Below the pieces are notes generated by a model, which ran no database searches, was not told where the DNA came from, and saw nothing but the letters and a program-made list of their open reading frames with translations. Below are positions 1 to 11,384 of a stretch of 64,000 bases of DNA, piece by piece. The DNA lies in assembly GCA_030144725.1 (NCBI GenBank), contig JASKMD010000028.1, positions 6,101,911 through 6,165,910 of the forward strand, in the 5' to 3' direction. How positions within the stretch are numbered: position 1 is the first letter of the stretch; the number at the start of each line of letters is the position of its first letter. This DNA is from Haematococcus lacustris. Its lineage: Eukaryota > Chlorophyta > Chlorophyceae > Chlamydomonadales > Haematococcaceae. The position numbers were made by a program, and so were the translations under genes.

Positions 1-1030
1 GCCCTGGCAGCTCACCTGTCTGCAGCCGCTAGCCCCTGCCTGGCCGCAGTGTCAGCAGCTGCAGCCTGCCTGGAGTATCTATCATTGCCTTAAGTGCCTG
101 CAGCTGTTGGTTGTGGTGTGCTGGCAGCCTGGGGTCAGCAGGATGGGGCCTGAGGCTAGGCTGGCTGGCTGCTGTGCGTCACGTGGCCAGTGGGCTCAGG
201 GGCAGAGGGCCAGCACCTGGCCAGGGCACTGATTGCTGCAGCCCCTGCTGCTGCTGCTGTGGTGGTGTTGCCCGTGTCAGTGCTGGTACTGCTGCTGCTG
301 CTGCTGCTGCTGCTGTCCACAGGACTGGGACTACATCATGGCAGACCTGCTGCTGCCGGCGTCACAGAGGACCTGTGACATGGCGTTCCAGGGCATGTCC
401 GCCACCAGCGAGCGCATCGCAGCAGGTGACAGCCCCTGCCCTACGGCCCACTGGCTGACCTCCCGCCCCTGCCTGCTGCATTCTGGGTCAGAGCTGACGG
501 CGCACACCCGGCACACAACACCAGCAGCAGCACCACCACCTGGGGTCAGCAGTCAGGCGTAAGCGCCTCAGCAGGCAACCCCCTATGCCACCCTAGCAGC
601 CCTAGCAGCTGCAGCCCCTCCCCTTCCAGCTCAGCTGCCCATGGTGCAAGGAGGGTCAGATGCGGCTGGCTGAGCGACCCAGGCCTCCTAGCTGGTGTCG
701 GTGCTGGTGGCAGCGTCAGGGGCCCAGCCGCATGCTGTGCTGTGCGCAGGCTACCAGTTCTCAGGGCCCGACTACGCGTCAGGCAGGGAGATCATGGTGT
801 TCATGTCCCTCAAGCCCGACATGTGGCTGTTCTTGCGCCCCTTCTCAAGCACTGTGTGAGAGGGAGGGGTTGAGGGGCAAGGGGAAAGGGGCTGTGTGGG
901 GGTGCACTGGCTGCAGCACTGCAGCGCCCAACCACTGCTGCAGCGCACCCTGACCACGCTGCAGCACTGTATGAGCATTGGGAGGGTATTGGCCAGGAGG
1001 TCACAGTGAGTGTCGCACATTTTCCCCTGG

Positions 1031-1068
<38 letters not shown>

Positions 1069-4000
1069 ACAACTTGCTGTTGCCGGTGCTTCTGGTGCTT
1101 TGTGTTTCTCATCTGCTGGTGGTGCTGCTGCTGCTGCCCACCAGGTGGCTGCTCATGTTCGCCACCTCGGCATTTGTTGGCATCTGTGTCCTGCTGACAG
1201 AGGTGGGTGTGGCCTGTGGGCGCCATTCGCATCTGCTTTCAAGGCACGCATTGCCTCCCTAGGCACTTCTACTGCTTCTCTAATCTTCTACCCTTGTGCC
1301 GCTTACCAGGAGGTGCCTGCAGCACAGCACTGCCACCTTGCTGCCTGCAGGTGCCCCTGCGCCGCATCATCCGCCAGCCTGGCCCAGCTCTAGAAGTACT
1401 GCAACCTGCAGTGGGCTGCCACAGCCATGCTGCTGCAGGTGGGCTGGGTCGTGTTGCCTGAACAGGCAACCCCAGTCATCTCACCTACAGATCCAAGGAC
1501 CCTATCAATTACAAGCATGGACAAGGGCTTGGATGGGTAGCTAGATAGAGGAAAGGAGTGGGATAGGAAGAAAGGGAGAGGAGGCAGTAGTGCAGGAAAG
1601 GGGCAGGGGCATGGAAGGAAGGAAGTCGAAGTAATGGGGCAGAGGCCACATGATGCCACAGACGGGCAGCATGGCATGGCAGCTGGGCCCCAGGCTTGTG
1701 CTCTGAACCTAATGCATGAGGCGCAAGCAAAGACTTGGGGCGCTGGGATGGACTAGGCCTGGTCATGCTGGCCCATGCTTTGCATAGCTTTATACATGAC
1801 CTTTGTGCAGCTGTTCAGTTACTTGTGTATGGTGCATGTCGCTTTGCATAGCTTCTCATCAGCTCCTTGTGCGGCTGTCCAGTTGCTTATGGTATCTCAG
1901 AATACAGGCAAGGTGTCAAGGCGGTCAGGCTGCAGACATGGAGGGGAGGAAGGGGAGGGGCCTGCACCCCTGTTGGGTTAGGGGGTCACGGGGTCAGGAA
2001 AGGTGAGCCTGCTTGTACAATAGAGCCCGCTTGACGGCTCACCTACAATTAGCAGAGTCAGGGTGCAGTTGTCAATAGGTGGCGCTTCAGGTCCAGTGGC
2101 AAGAGGGAGAGGAGGGAGGGTGGTGTGTCTGCCTGCCTGCTGTGAGGGGTGGTGGGCTGAGGTGGTCTGGTCTATCCAAGCCGTCCCTGTTTTGCTGCCC
2201 TGCTGCCCGCAGGCCCTGCAGCAGTTCAACGCCAGGTCCACCGGCGCACGCATCATTATCCTGGGGTGAGCGCTGCCACGCGGTCAGACAGGGCCCAGCT
2301 CCTTGCCAGCTGGCCAACAGGCAGCAGCCTGTGGCCCAGTCAGGCAGGCAGCAGGCTGGTCAGGTGTGGACAGCTGCCAGGCAGGTGAGGAGGCAGACAA
2401 GAGCAGGTGATGCTAGTGGCTGGTGCCTGGCTGCTGTGTGTGCCTGCCTGCCTGCCTGACCACCTGCCTGCCTGCCTGCCTGCCTGGCTGCTCAGGTACG
2501 CGTTCATGATCCTGATCCTGATCAACATGTAAGTGGCACCTGCTAGTCAGCTTCCCCTGCTGGGCCTTTGCTGCAGCCGCTTCCTCATCCAGGTTGAGCT
2601 ACACCACGATGCAATGAAGATGTGCACCTGCACCTGCACCTGCACCTGCACCTGCACCTGAGTGCAATGCAGCACTGGCACCAGCTGCCCCACAGCCTGA
2701 CCCTGCCACCAGGGCTGGGCACCCGGTGAGGCCCCATCTAGTGGCGCCTGCTGCTGGTTTCAAGCTGCTCCTGCTGCTGCCTTTCTTGCCCCCTGCCCTG
2801 CCCCTGCAGCTACATCGCAGTGCTGGCCTCACAGCTGACAGTGAACAGCATCAACACGTGAGTCCCACCCTGGAATGAGGCCATGCCCTGCCTGGCCAGC
2901 TGCACCTGCCTGGCTGCACACCTCACCTCACACACCCAGCACCTGAACCCACCTGCCGCCCTGCCCTGCTGCACAGCCCTGGTGCACAGCCCTGCATAGC
3001 CCTTGGCCCAGTGCCCCTGAACGCACCTCATGCTCGCTAGCACCTATCTCATGGCTCAGAGCTGCTTCTCAGGCTGCTGGTCTAACCACTGCATACTTTG
3101 CCGCCCAGCCCCAACACAGGCCTGCTTGCCATCAGCCTGTGTGGTGCATGCGCAGAAATATCAACGGCATCTCAGACCTGGTCAACAAGCCAGTGGGCAT
3201 CTTTGTGGTGGGTGGGCAGGTGGTAGGGCAACTTTGCTGACTGGGACAGCCCCAGGTTGATGCAAGGCATAGCGGTGCTCGGGATAGCCCAATTGGGCCT
3301 GAAGCATGGCCGAGGGCTGCTCACTGCCTCCTGCTGCTACTGCCTCACAGCGTGTGGCCACAGCTAGGCACCTGCCTGACTGCCCCCCTCCTTCATCTAT
3401 TCCACCCTCTTTGTCTGCCAGCTACTACGTACCCTGCCAATCTTTGTCATCCAATAGTTCTCCACACTTGGGGTGCATGTAGGTTGCATGACCATGTAAT
3501 GTTCTTTGATCAGTGTATCCCGCAAATCTTTCGCAAGTTGCAAGTATGGCTTGCACGTTGCAAATTGCAAAATGCGAATCACACCCGCAGTTTGCACGAT
3601 CGCACCTTGTTAGTGCGATGGAGCGCGTGGAACTGATGGTAGGCTGGCGTACAAATGTATAGCTTTCAGCTCCGGGCAGGCTTTGTTAATTGAGGGCAAG
3701 ACAGGCAAGCGTTACGGACTGCATGCTAAGCCGTCTTGATGTTGTTCACGGGCCGCAGGGTACGCTTTTGTAATGTTGACGGCCGGCGGAGTACACTTTT
3801 GTATAACTGGCCGCGGATCACAAGTATACTAGATAGTTGCCTCCACCTCGCTCTTCATGCGAATTTAATAGACTCGTCGATGTCTTGGCCCTCGACCATT
3901 TCTTCCTCATTCTCCCACTTTGTTGTCGTGAAGTCTGTCATTGCTTGCGACTGATTGGGCAGGATGATGTTCAAGCGTTTGAGCGCTTCAACCTGAACCT

Positions 4001-4945
4001 GGTCATTCCTTTCAAATGGAGTACTGATGAGGTGGGAAAGCCTCATTGCTTCTGCTGGCCCTAACCTGACCCAGACCTCACCCAGACCTGCACATGCCCT
4101 TCCTGCTCCACCCGCCTCTCTTGGCCCCTGCTCCTGGTGCTAGCACTCTGTTTGCCAGCTTGCTGACAGCACCTAGGTGGTGCTATTGCCTGGTCGCAGG
4201 ATGCCGCTCTGATGCTGGAGTCCCTGCGCAATGGCAAGGTGTCAGCACTGATCCTGGATGCGCCGTATGTAGAGACACAGGTGGCCAAGAACTGCGACCT
4301 CTACAAAGTGGTGAGAGCCAAGGGGTCAGCAGACCCATGTTTGTGAGGCTAGTGAGGCCGCTGAGCGGTGCTGTGGCCGGAATGGACTCGCCCCATCCCT
4401 GACCCAACTTTGCATGTAACAAAGCAACCTACACCTCACATGAGGATCATCATCTGTTGCCTTGGTGGCAGGCTGCCCAGCTGTGCAACATGAGATAGAG
4501 ACAGGGAACACCTCACCTCTGCCTCACCTTCACCTCACTTCCACCTCAGCTTCACTTAGCTTCACCTTACTCCCCCTCACCTGACCTAACTTGGCCCGCA
4601 GGGCTCCACTGTGCTGCCCAATGGCCTGGCGTTCGCCTTTGGACCGGACGTGTCTGCGGTGAGCACCTCAGCCTCATGGGCAGCTGCTCATAACATGCCA
4701 GGCAATGCCTGCCTGGTACATCGCTGCACAAGCGGCTCTGCTGTTTTGTTGCCATCTCAGCTTGCTGCAATGTTTGGTGCTATGCAGCTCCAATTCTGCA
4801 CGATGATCTGTTCTTGTTGCAGGACTACATTGCTCACTTCTCTCATGCACTGATTGTGATGGAGGAGCAGGGCATCAAGGAGAACCTCAAGTGAGGCGGC
4901 AGCAGACTATGGCCAGCCAATCTTGAAAAGAATTGGACTACTTAA

Positions 4946-4985
4946 GGCAAAGCAGGGAGGGCGGGGCGGGGCGGGGCGGGGCGGG
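4946..4985 (+). repeat. GGGGC microsatellite in GLR copy A intron
   Basis: About six near-perfect GGGGC units in the intron between the exons at 4823-4890 and 5080-5161. The same intron in arm B has expanded into a much longer C-rich minisatellite (24755-25025). Confidence 0.85.
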
Positions 4986-7405
4986 GTAGGGCAAGGAGGG
5001 GAGGGGAGGGACCTCCCTCTTACCTCCACTTACTAAGCCAGGGGGTCACGAGCTGTGCTGCATCCCCTTCCTGCTGCAGGCAGCTGTTTGTGTCACCCGC
5101 CAGCAGCTGCTCCAACAAAGCCGGTGGCAGCTTGTCCTCATCCACTATAGGCATCGAAAAGGTGGGGCTGCACCTAGGCCAGCCAGCAGTGCAAGGTAGC
5201 CGCCTATCTAGGCAAGGCTGCCATGGGTGTGCATGCTGTCGGCTGTGATGCTCTCCTGACGCCTGTGCTGCTCACCCACCACCTCCCAGCCCGCACTATT
5301 CTTGGAGCCACCACCACCTCCCAGCCTCACAGCTTGCTCCCTCCTAACCCCCTCCCTCCCTCCACGGCAGGGCCACTAGTACTGGTAATGATAGTGGTAC
5401 TGATACTGGTATCTCTGCATAGACCCAACTCAGCTGTAGAGTGCCATGATCTTATCAGGCCAGGTAGAGGCTGATACCAAGGTCGCACCAAGGTCACACC
5501 AAGGTCACACCAAGGTCACACATAAGTCTACATGCGTTGCACATTGTCATCTCATGGACTCTTATTAGCCTTTACATGCATATCGTCACACCTGGACTAC
5601 TGCTGGCAGTAAGGAGTCAGCATGACCACACCCTTACGCTCGTACACCTTTTGTCAATACCACCTTACCACAGTGTATCAGGCTCCTCCACTATGTAGGC
5701 CCACCCCTAGGCACACCCCTAGAAACACTACTGTTTAGGCACACCCAGCCACCCTGCCCTGCTTAGGCTCCTCCCCAAACCCTGCCCCACATCCCTCCCT
5801 ACCCACACCATGACTGCCCCTGCCTGGCCCATCCATCCAATTCAACCCGCCCATCCAGCCACCCTGCCCCACTATGACTACACAGCAGCAGCAGCCCATC
5901 AACCCACCAAACCTCCTCTAGCGCTGCTGGCTCCACTGCCCCTGCCTGGCTGCAGCTGGCTGGGCTGTGGGTGTTCCTGGGCGCTGCTGTGGGCGGCGGC
6001 TTCACCTGGAACCTGCTGGCAGCGCTGTTTGCCAGGTGAGAGGCAGAGATGGCGGCTCATCGGGCAGCCCGCACTGACACTGCTGCACAGCCCCTGACAC
6101 CCTGCCCTCCAGCACCACTCACGGGGCAGTTCAGGTGTGGCTGCGTGCATCACCATCTACTCCTGCAGCACTCCTGCAGCACTGCCACCACTCAGCTTGG
6201 ACAGGGCACTGTCACAAACCCACCCCTCCCATGTCACTCAGCAGGGCAGGTGCCACTGGCCTGGCTGAGGAAGAGGGAGGGAGGGAGAGGTCAATGCGTG
6301 TGGTGTGGCTGACCTGGTGGTGGTGCAGGGTGCAGAGGGCCAGGTCAGGTGATGAGAGTCTGGAGCGCCGCCGGTCCATGAGCGGCAGCATGAGCGGGAA
6401 CGCGGTGGGTGCTGCTGCTGCTGCTGCTGCTGCTGCCTTGGCTTGCTGACCTTGGTATATGCAAGGCAGTAGAGGATACGGAAGGAGCAGAAGCTCATTA
6501 GACAGGAGGGTGTTGCTTACACCAGCTGCAGCTGCAGGAGGGCAGCAAGGGAGTAGGCAGCAGAAGCAGGACGGCAGGGTAGGAGCCACGTCTTGCTCCC
6601 GTCTAGTTTCCGCTACTGCTGCTAAGCGTGAATCTGGGCCAGCGTAAGGTATGGCCATGGGGCCAGCGGAGAAGGGTTTCCTGATGCCATAGGTTTGTGG
6701 CCACCTCCACCTGATGCCATGTGCACCAAGGCCACAAGTGAACAGGAGTTGGTGTGACATCATCAAGGAGTGTGCAAGGACTGGGTGCAGCAGCATGAGT
6801 TCAGTGCCCTGACCAGCATGACCCCACATGGCTTGGCTCTTCCTCCTGTGCGGCTGCAGATACTGCCCAGCTGTGAGAGCGCTGGCAGCATGCATGGTGG
6901 CATCCGGAGCAAGTCCTTCGCAGCCATGAACCCGGAGATGGCCTGGCTGGGGGTGGCTGAGGCATCCACATTGGAGGAGGGCATGGAGGTGAGTCTCTGC
7001 TACGCTCTTCCATGTGCCAGGCGTCCATCAGGCACATCAGGGTGTGGGTGCTGGCATTCGACCCAATGCTTGCCCTGGTACCCGACACAGCATCCTGCTG
7101 CAGAACAAGCAGTAAGCAGCACTGTGCTCCTGCTGCCACTGGGCATCAGCAGACCATTGCTCCTCATTCCCCTCAGCCCTGGTCTTAGGTGCAAGGTGGT
7201 GGCTAGGTCTCAGCACAGGTTGAGTGCTGCTGCTGCTGCTGTAGGTCCTGGAAGGGCATGTCAAGGTCATGGACGCCCGCATGAAGCGCATGTTTGAGGC
7301 CATGCAGCAGCAGCTCAGTGCTATCAGCAGCGCCCTGCAAGGCCAGCAGGATGGAATGCCTGGGGATGCCAGCCTGCAGTTGACCAGCAAGAAGTAAGAG
7401 TATGC

Positions 7406-7742
7406 ACCACCCTCACCCCTCATCCCTCATCCCTCACCCCTCACCCCTCACCCCTCACCCCTCACCCCTCATCCCTCACCCCTCACCCCTCACCCCTCAC
7501 CCCTCACCCCTCATCCCTCATCCCTCACCCCTCACCCCTCACCCCTCACCCCTCACCCCTCATCCCTCACCCCTCACCCCTCACCCCTCACCCCTCACCC
7601 CTCACCCCTCATCCCTCACCCCTCACCCCTCACCCCTCACCCCTCATCCCTCACCCCTCACCCCTCACCCCTCATCCCTCATCCCTCACCCCTCACCCCT
7701 CACCCCTCACCCCTCACCCCTCACCCCTCACCCCTCACCCCT
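7406..7742 (+). repeat. CCCCTCA heptamer array (GLR copy A intron)
   Basis: About 47 tandem 7-mers (CCCCTCA, with TCCCTCA variants) lie between the coiled-coil-like tail exon ending at 7393 and the exon starting at 7750. Apart from splice signals the intron is almost entirely repeat. Confidence 0.95.
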
Positions 7743-8964
7743 GCTGCAGGAGCTCTGGCGCCAAGAGCCTGAACATGCGCAGTGTGCAGATCTCCCTCCC
7801 TGGCTCTGAAGGTGAGGCAGGCAAGCCACCTGTGGTACAGGCCTCCATGACTAGGCGGGCGTAACCATGCTGGCTGAGGCGATGCAGGGTGATGCCTCAA
7901 CCCCAGCTGCCCTGTATGCCAGCAGCCTGCGTTGCCTACAGCTGCACCCTCTGCCGCTCCCTGCCACCACCAGCAGCACCGCCTGACATCCAGTGTTCTC
8001 CACCCCTGACCTGCTGCCCGCTGTGCCGTAGTTCAAGACGTGACGGGCCACATCAGCGTGCCTCAACCCAGCCCAGCTGCAGCAGCCAGCAAGCTGTCCA
8101 AGGCAGCCTCCTCACCCACCGCCCCTCCACCCACCCAGCCCGCCCCACCCAGCCAGCGGCCTGAACCCCGGCAGCCTTCACCGCGGGCTACTGCAGCAGG
8201 CGCCGCCCTGGCCCCAGTTTCTGGTGAGGATCGGGCAATCCTGGGCACTGCCACCGCCACCGCTGCTGCTCCCCAGCCTGCTGCTGTACGGGAAGGGCAG
8301 GGCAGCCCACCTGCCCAGCATGACACGGTGCTGGACTTCCATGACATGTAAGTGCATAGTGGCCACAGCCTGGGCCTCTCCTGCCAAGACCTGGGGTATG
8401 GCCACCAGCCGTCAAAGGATTGTCAACGGCTGTCTCAATGAGTTGGGTTTTGTGACTTTTGTCAGCAGGGGCACCCCAGCAAATGTGGGCTGTGCTGCAA
8501 AGTCAGCAGCAGCACTTGCACAATCAGCACTTGCACAATCAGTAGCAAAACAAAAAGGGGGTCTGGCCTTGTTCTATCAGGATGCCCGCTGGGATGATGA
8601 GAGAGGTGCTACATAGCAATAGCAGCAGGCGAGTTGAGTTCTACCTCAATGCCTCTATGCTGTGAACTCCAAGCTGTGCCACAGATCTGCGTCCTAGCCC
8701 TGCACACCTTTTGCAGTGTGGGTCTTACTGCAGCACTGTGCTCCCCTAGGGGGTCTATCTCACTCCAGTAGGGTGCCACTGAGGGCTGAGGGGAAGGTTG
8801 CAGTACCAGCACTGGAGGTACTGCAGCACTGTGCTTCCCTAGCTGTCGAGAGCTGAGGGCATACTTTGCATTGCAAGCACTGTGGTGCGCATAGTGGGCT
8901 ACCTAGCAATGCTGTGCTGCACACAAGCTGTGGGTGGGGGGCTGATGGGCCTCGTGTTCTGATG

Positions 8965-9894
8965 TATGCTGGATGTATGCTGGAGTGATTTCCCTCTTTT
9001 CTTGCTTAAGAATTGCCGAAGATTTTGAATTGCTCTTTCACACTGCCAGTGTGCCTTGCCCATGTGCCTGTCTCCATGCACTGCCTCAGTGCACTGCTCA
9101 TCATCTCGTCCTATTCATTTTAACCCTCACTCCCGCCACTCTGCATAACCACCAGAGAGCCACCTGGCAGCAATAACACCATGTTGTGGTAGGGCAGGGG
9201 CCCATGCAAGTAGGAGTTAGGGCCTGTGGAAATGTGAGTTGGGTATGAGTGCGGTGCCGGAAAGTGTGCTGTGTCAACGCTGATCGACATGTCATCAACC
9301 AAGAACGCATCAGACTACCTAGCTGCTGTGCAGTCACCAAGTCCGAAGGAAGCGTGTGCATGACCACACCAAGGCCAATGGTGATGTTGATGTCCAGTTT
9401 GATGTTTTCGTCTTGTGAGGATGTGTTCCTGTGGTAAAGAATGTACAATGTGCCTATGTAAACAAGGACGTTCACATCCTCTTCACCTTTGCAGCCGTCA
9501 GCACCAACCAACACGGCAGTGGGAAATTGTGATCGCCAGCTATAGCAGCCTTACACAGGAGGCCTAACCAGCAACTCGTCCCGTACTAGCTTGTTCAGCA
9601 TTGCCATGCCCCAACTTGCTGGTGCCTGCTGATGCCATTGCTTGTGGTCACCCCCGCCATTGGCTGCACCCCCATGGCTCAAGAGATAACTTTCTTACTC
9701 ATTTCTGCACGGATGAGGCCGCCGATTTGTGCGATGAGCTAGTAATGGCCCGAATAGAGTGCAGCCAGCCCCAGCGGTTTGCCGGGTGGCTGGCCCCCAA
9801 CACGCGACGTGTTCTGGAGCGTCGCAGACACATTTAGCGACGGCATTAGGCAGCCTGGACCCAGAGCGGCGTGGATGGCGCATCCTGACTGGAC
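8965..9894. other. Gene-poor stretch after arm A
   Basis: No recognisable exon is supported. There is a 78-codon plus-strand ORF at 9601-9837 and a 137-codon minus-strand ORF at 9101-9514, but neither shows a motif I recognise or a conserved partner elsewhere in the window. Confidence 0.5.
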
Positions 9895-10676
9895 ATGCCA
9901 ACTTTTCAGGTTAGCACGCATCAGTGCTGCAACGTCCTAGCACGAATCGAGACCCACTCCCAAGCTCACCTGCTGCTTCCCGGCCTGCTTCCTTGCCCCC
10001 CGCTCCAAAGTGTCACCTTTTGTCATCAAACGGCGCCTCTGCAGGTCGATGGCATTGTGGGTTGGGAGCGTGACCGCGATTGCGGATTGTCGCTGAAAAC
10101 AGGTTCAGTCCACATGTTGCAGCCATTTTTAGGTTGGACAAGAGTTCCTGATTACTGGTGCTTGTGGCTTCTGAGCAACCACGAACGACAGGAATTAGTG
10201 AAAAACATGCAGACACTGAGCTGTGAGAAGTGTTTGCCGTTGTGCAGGCCTGTAAACGCCATGGTTACCAAGAAAAGGGGGGTGATGGCTAGATGTGCCG
10301 GTGCGCAAAAAGCGAGGGAGGTTATGGCACAGCGCAGGGCTGCTGAGGCTGAAGCCAAGGCCCAGGCTGGTGCTGCTGAGGCTGAGACCCAGGCACAGGC
10401 TGATGCTGGTGCTTATGAGGCTGATGAGGCTGGTGCTGATGAGGCTGGTGCTTATGAGGCTGATGCTGGTGCTTATGAGGCTGAGGCCCAGGCACAGGCT
10501 GATGCTCGTGCTTATGAGGCACAGTTGCACCAGTGTGCTCTCCGTGCTGATGGGGCTGCTCTCCGTGGCACAAGTGTGCTCTCCGTGCTGATGGGGCGGA
10601 CCAGGTTCTTGCCTGACCAAAAGGTGCGGCATGGCAGTGGCTTGACCCAGGCCAGGTGTAAAACCCAGCTGTAGAT
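9895..10676 (+). CDS. Ala/Glu-rich repeat ORF of unknown function
   Basis: This is a 259-codon open frame that I do not recognise. Its middle (about 10330-10520) is an imperfect tandem repeat of roughly 21-30 bp coding for Ala/Glu/Tyr/Asp-rich units such as EAGAYEADAGAYEAEAQAQA, likely helical. Its last 20 codons overlap a Fanzor-like remnant (10608-10800), where the peptide GSGLTQARCKTQL resembles the DSGITRQAQATKTWL stretch of the larger Fanzor gene in this window. The frame may therefore be the relic of a Fanzor variant with an inserted repeat, or simply a chance ORF over a minisatellite. The start codon is unproven. Confidence 0.3.
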
Positions 10677-10800
10677 TGACGACATTGAGCTCCAGCGCTG
10701 CAGCACTTGGTAGCAGCCAGCTCAGCAAGCACTTCCCAGGTGGCCATCCAGCGGCATGTGGCCGTCACCCTGGCCATCTGGGATGCGGTGTGAGAGTATT
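10608..10800 (+). pseudogene. Fanzor remnant F0
   Basis: Conceptual translation reads GSGLTQARCKTQL, then stops and a frame break, then ASTSQVAIQRHVAVTLAIWDAV followed by TGA. This parallels the intact exon of F1 at 11385-11565 (LKHITVTLATWDAVWEVYLDP), where the TGA position is a Trp codon (TGG). It therefore covers the segment just before the C-terminal half of the RuvC domain and is disrupted by at least two stops and one shift. It lies about 700 bp upstream of F1 in the same orientation, which suggests tandem duplication or insertion followed by decay. Confidence 0.6.
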
Positions 10801-10969
10801 TGGGAGTGTCTGGATCTTAGTGGGTGGTTTGCTGGTGCAGTTTTCACAAGCCGCTTGCTTTCTTGTGCCGTGGACCATGGTGGGATGATCATCACTCCAT
10901 GAATGTCTCGGGAAACCCAAATTGCTTGAAAAGGACACCGCCCGTCTTATTGTACATCGCGTAATCAGT

Positions 10970-11298
10970 ATGAAGAAGCGGAAGGGCACCGACAAGCAAA
11001 AGAAGAGCCCGGCCAAGAAACCGAAAGGTTCGTGTCCCTTGCCTACTGTGAGCTACGTGAGTTACGCGCTGTGTAATAACCCGTCGATCCTGTTGGTTCC
11101 ATCGCAGCGTGTCGTTTCCCTCATATGAAACAACGACAGGAGCGCCGGGATGGCTGGGGAACGAAAAGGCGCCAGGAAAAAGGCCGCCCCCGCCTGTGTC
11201 CCTGCATTGTTTGTGTCCCCACGGGCAAACTTCGCAACAAGGGGTTTCACTGTGGACTGTGGAGACAGACGGCGTCTCTCCCCCTTTTCCTTTCTTAG
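10970..11298 (+). CDS. Small two-exon gene with Lys-rich N-terminus (candidate)
   Basis: Exon 1 (10970-11027, ATG) encodes MKKRKGTDKQKKSPAKKPK, a strong nuclear-localisation-like basic stretch. It is followed by a GT donor. An AG acceptor at 11107 opens exon 2 (11108-11298), which continues in phase to TAG and encodes a basic, Cys-containing segment (CRFPHMKQRQERRDGW, LCPCIVCVPTGKLRNKGFHC) that could hold a small zinc-binding site. The predicted length is 82 residues. I do not recognise the family. Because it ends about 90 bp before the first Fanzor F1 exon and Fanzors often carry N-terminal nuclear localisation signals, it might be the 5' part of F1 rather than a separate gene. Confidence 0.35.
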
Positions 11299-11384
11299 CT
11301 CCCTTCCCCATAAAACCCTGGTTTTTCTTAGTTCTAGGTTTTTCCCCCTCTAACACCTCTCACCTCTAACAGTTCTTTTCTCAG

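Larger units (their letters stand above)
323..8351 (+). pseudogene. GLR ion channel, copy A (5' cut, frameshifted)
   Basis: This is a second copy of the glutamate receptor-like channel gene, plus strand, missing its first three exons because the window starts inside it. Exons seen: 323-425, 750-855, 1145-1202, 1351-1438, 2213-2265, 2496-2528, 2810-2857, 3155-3206, 3963-4031, 4200-4310, 4602-4658, 4823-4890, 5080-5161, 5956-6035, 6338-6404, 6860-6988, 7245-7393, 7750-7811 and 8032-8351 (TAA). All match copy B in length and phase except the pore exon 1351-1438. That exon is 88 nt instead of 90: CTAGAAGTACTG here against CTAGAGAAGTACTG in copy B. The 2-nt loss shifts the frame before the pore and M3, so a full channel cannot be made without skipping or correction. 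The S2 exons differ from B by several substitutions (for example FSHALIVMEEQGIKE against FSNALIAMEEEGVKE), so the copies have diverged. Pseudogene status is inferred; a sequencing indel is the alternative. Confidence 0.8.
1..8964 (+). repeat. Arm A of large inverted duplication
   Basis: The whole stretch recurs in reverse complement at 20998 to at least 30748, exon by exon and intron by intron. Homology enters from the left edge of the window, so the outer breakpoint is not visible. It stops abruptly at about 8964, just after the shared GTTCTGATG. Exons are mostly nearly identical, while introns differ in microsatellite length and in insertions. The arms are separated by about 12 kb of unrelated sequence. 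They could be true paralogues or an assembly join of diverged haplotypes; the exon-level differences argue against a simple copy artefact. Confidence 0.9.

Noticed and set aside
10195..10777. Minus-strand His/Gln/Pro-rich ORFs opposite 9895-10676
   Set aside because: They are antisense shadows of the Ala/Glu minisatellite, with no independent support.
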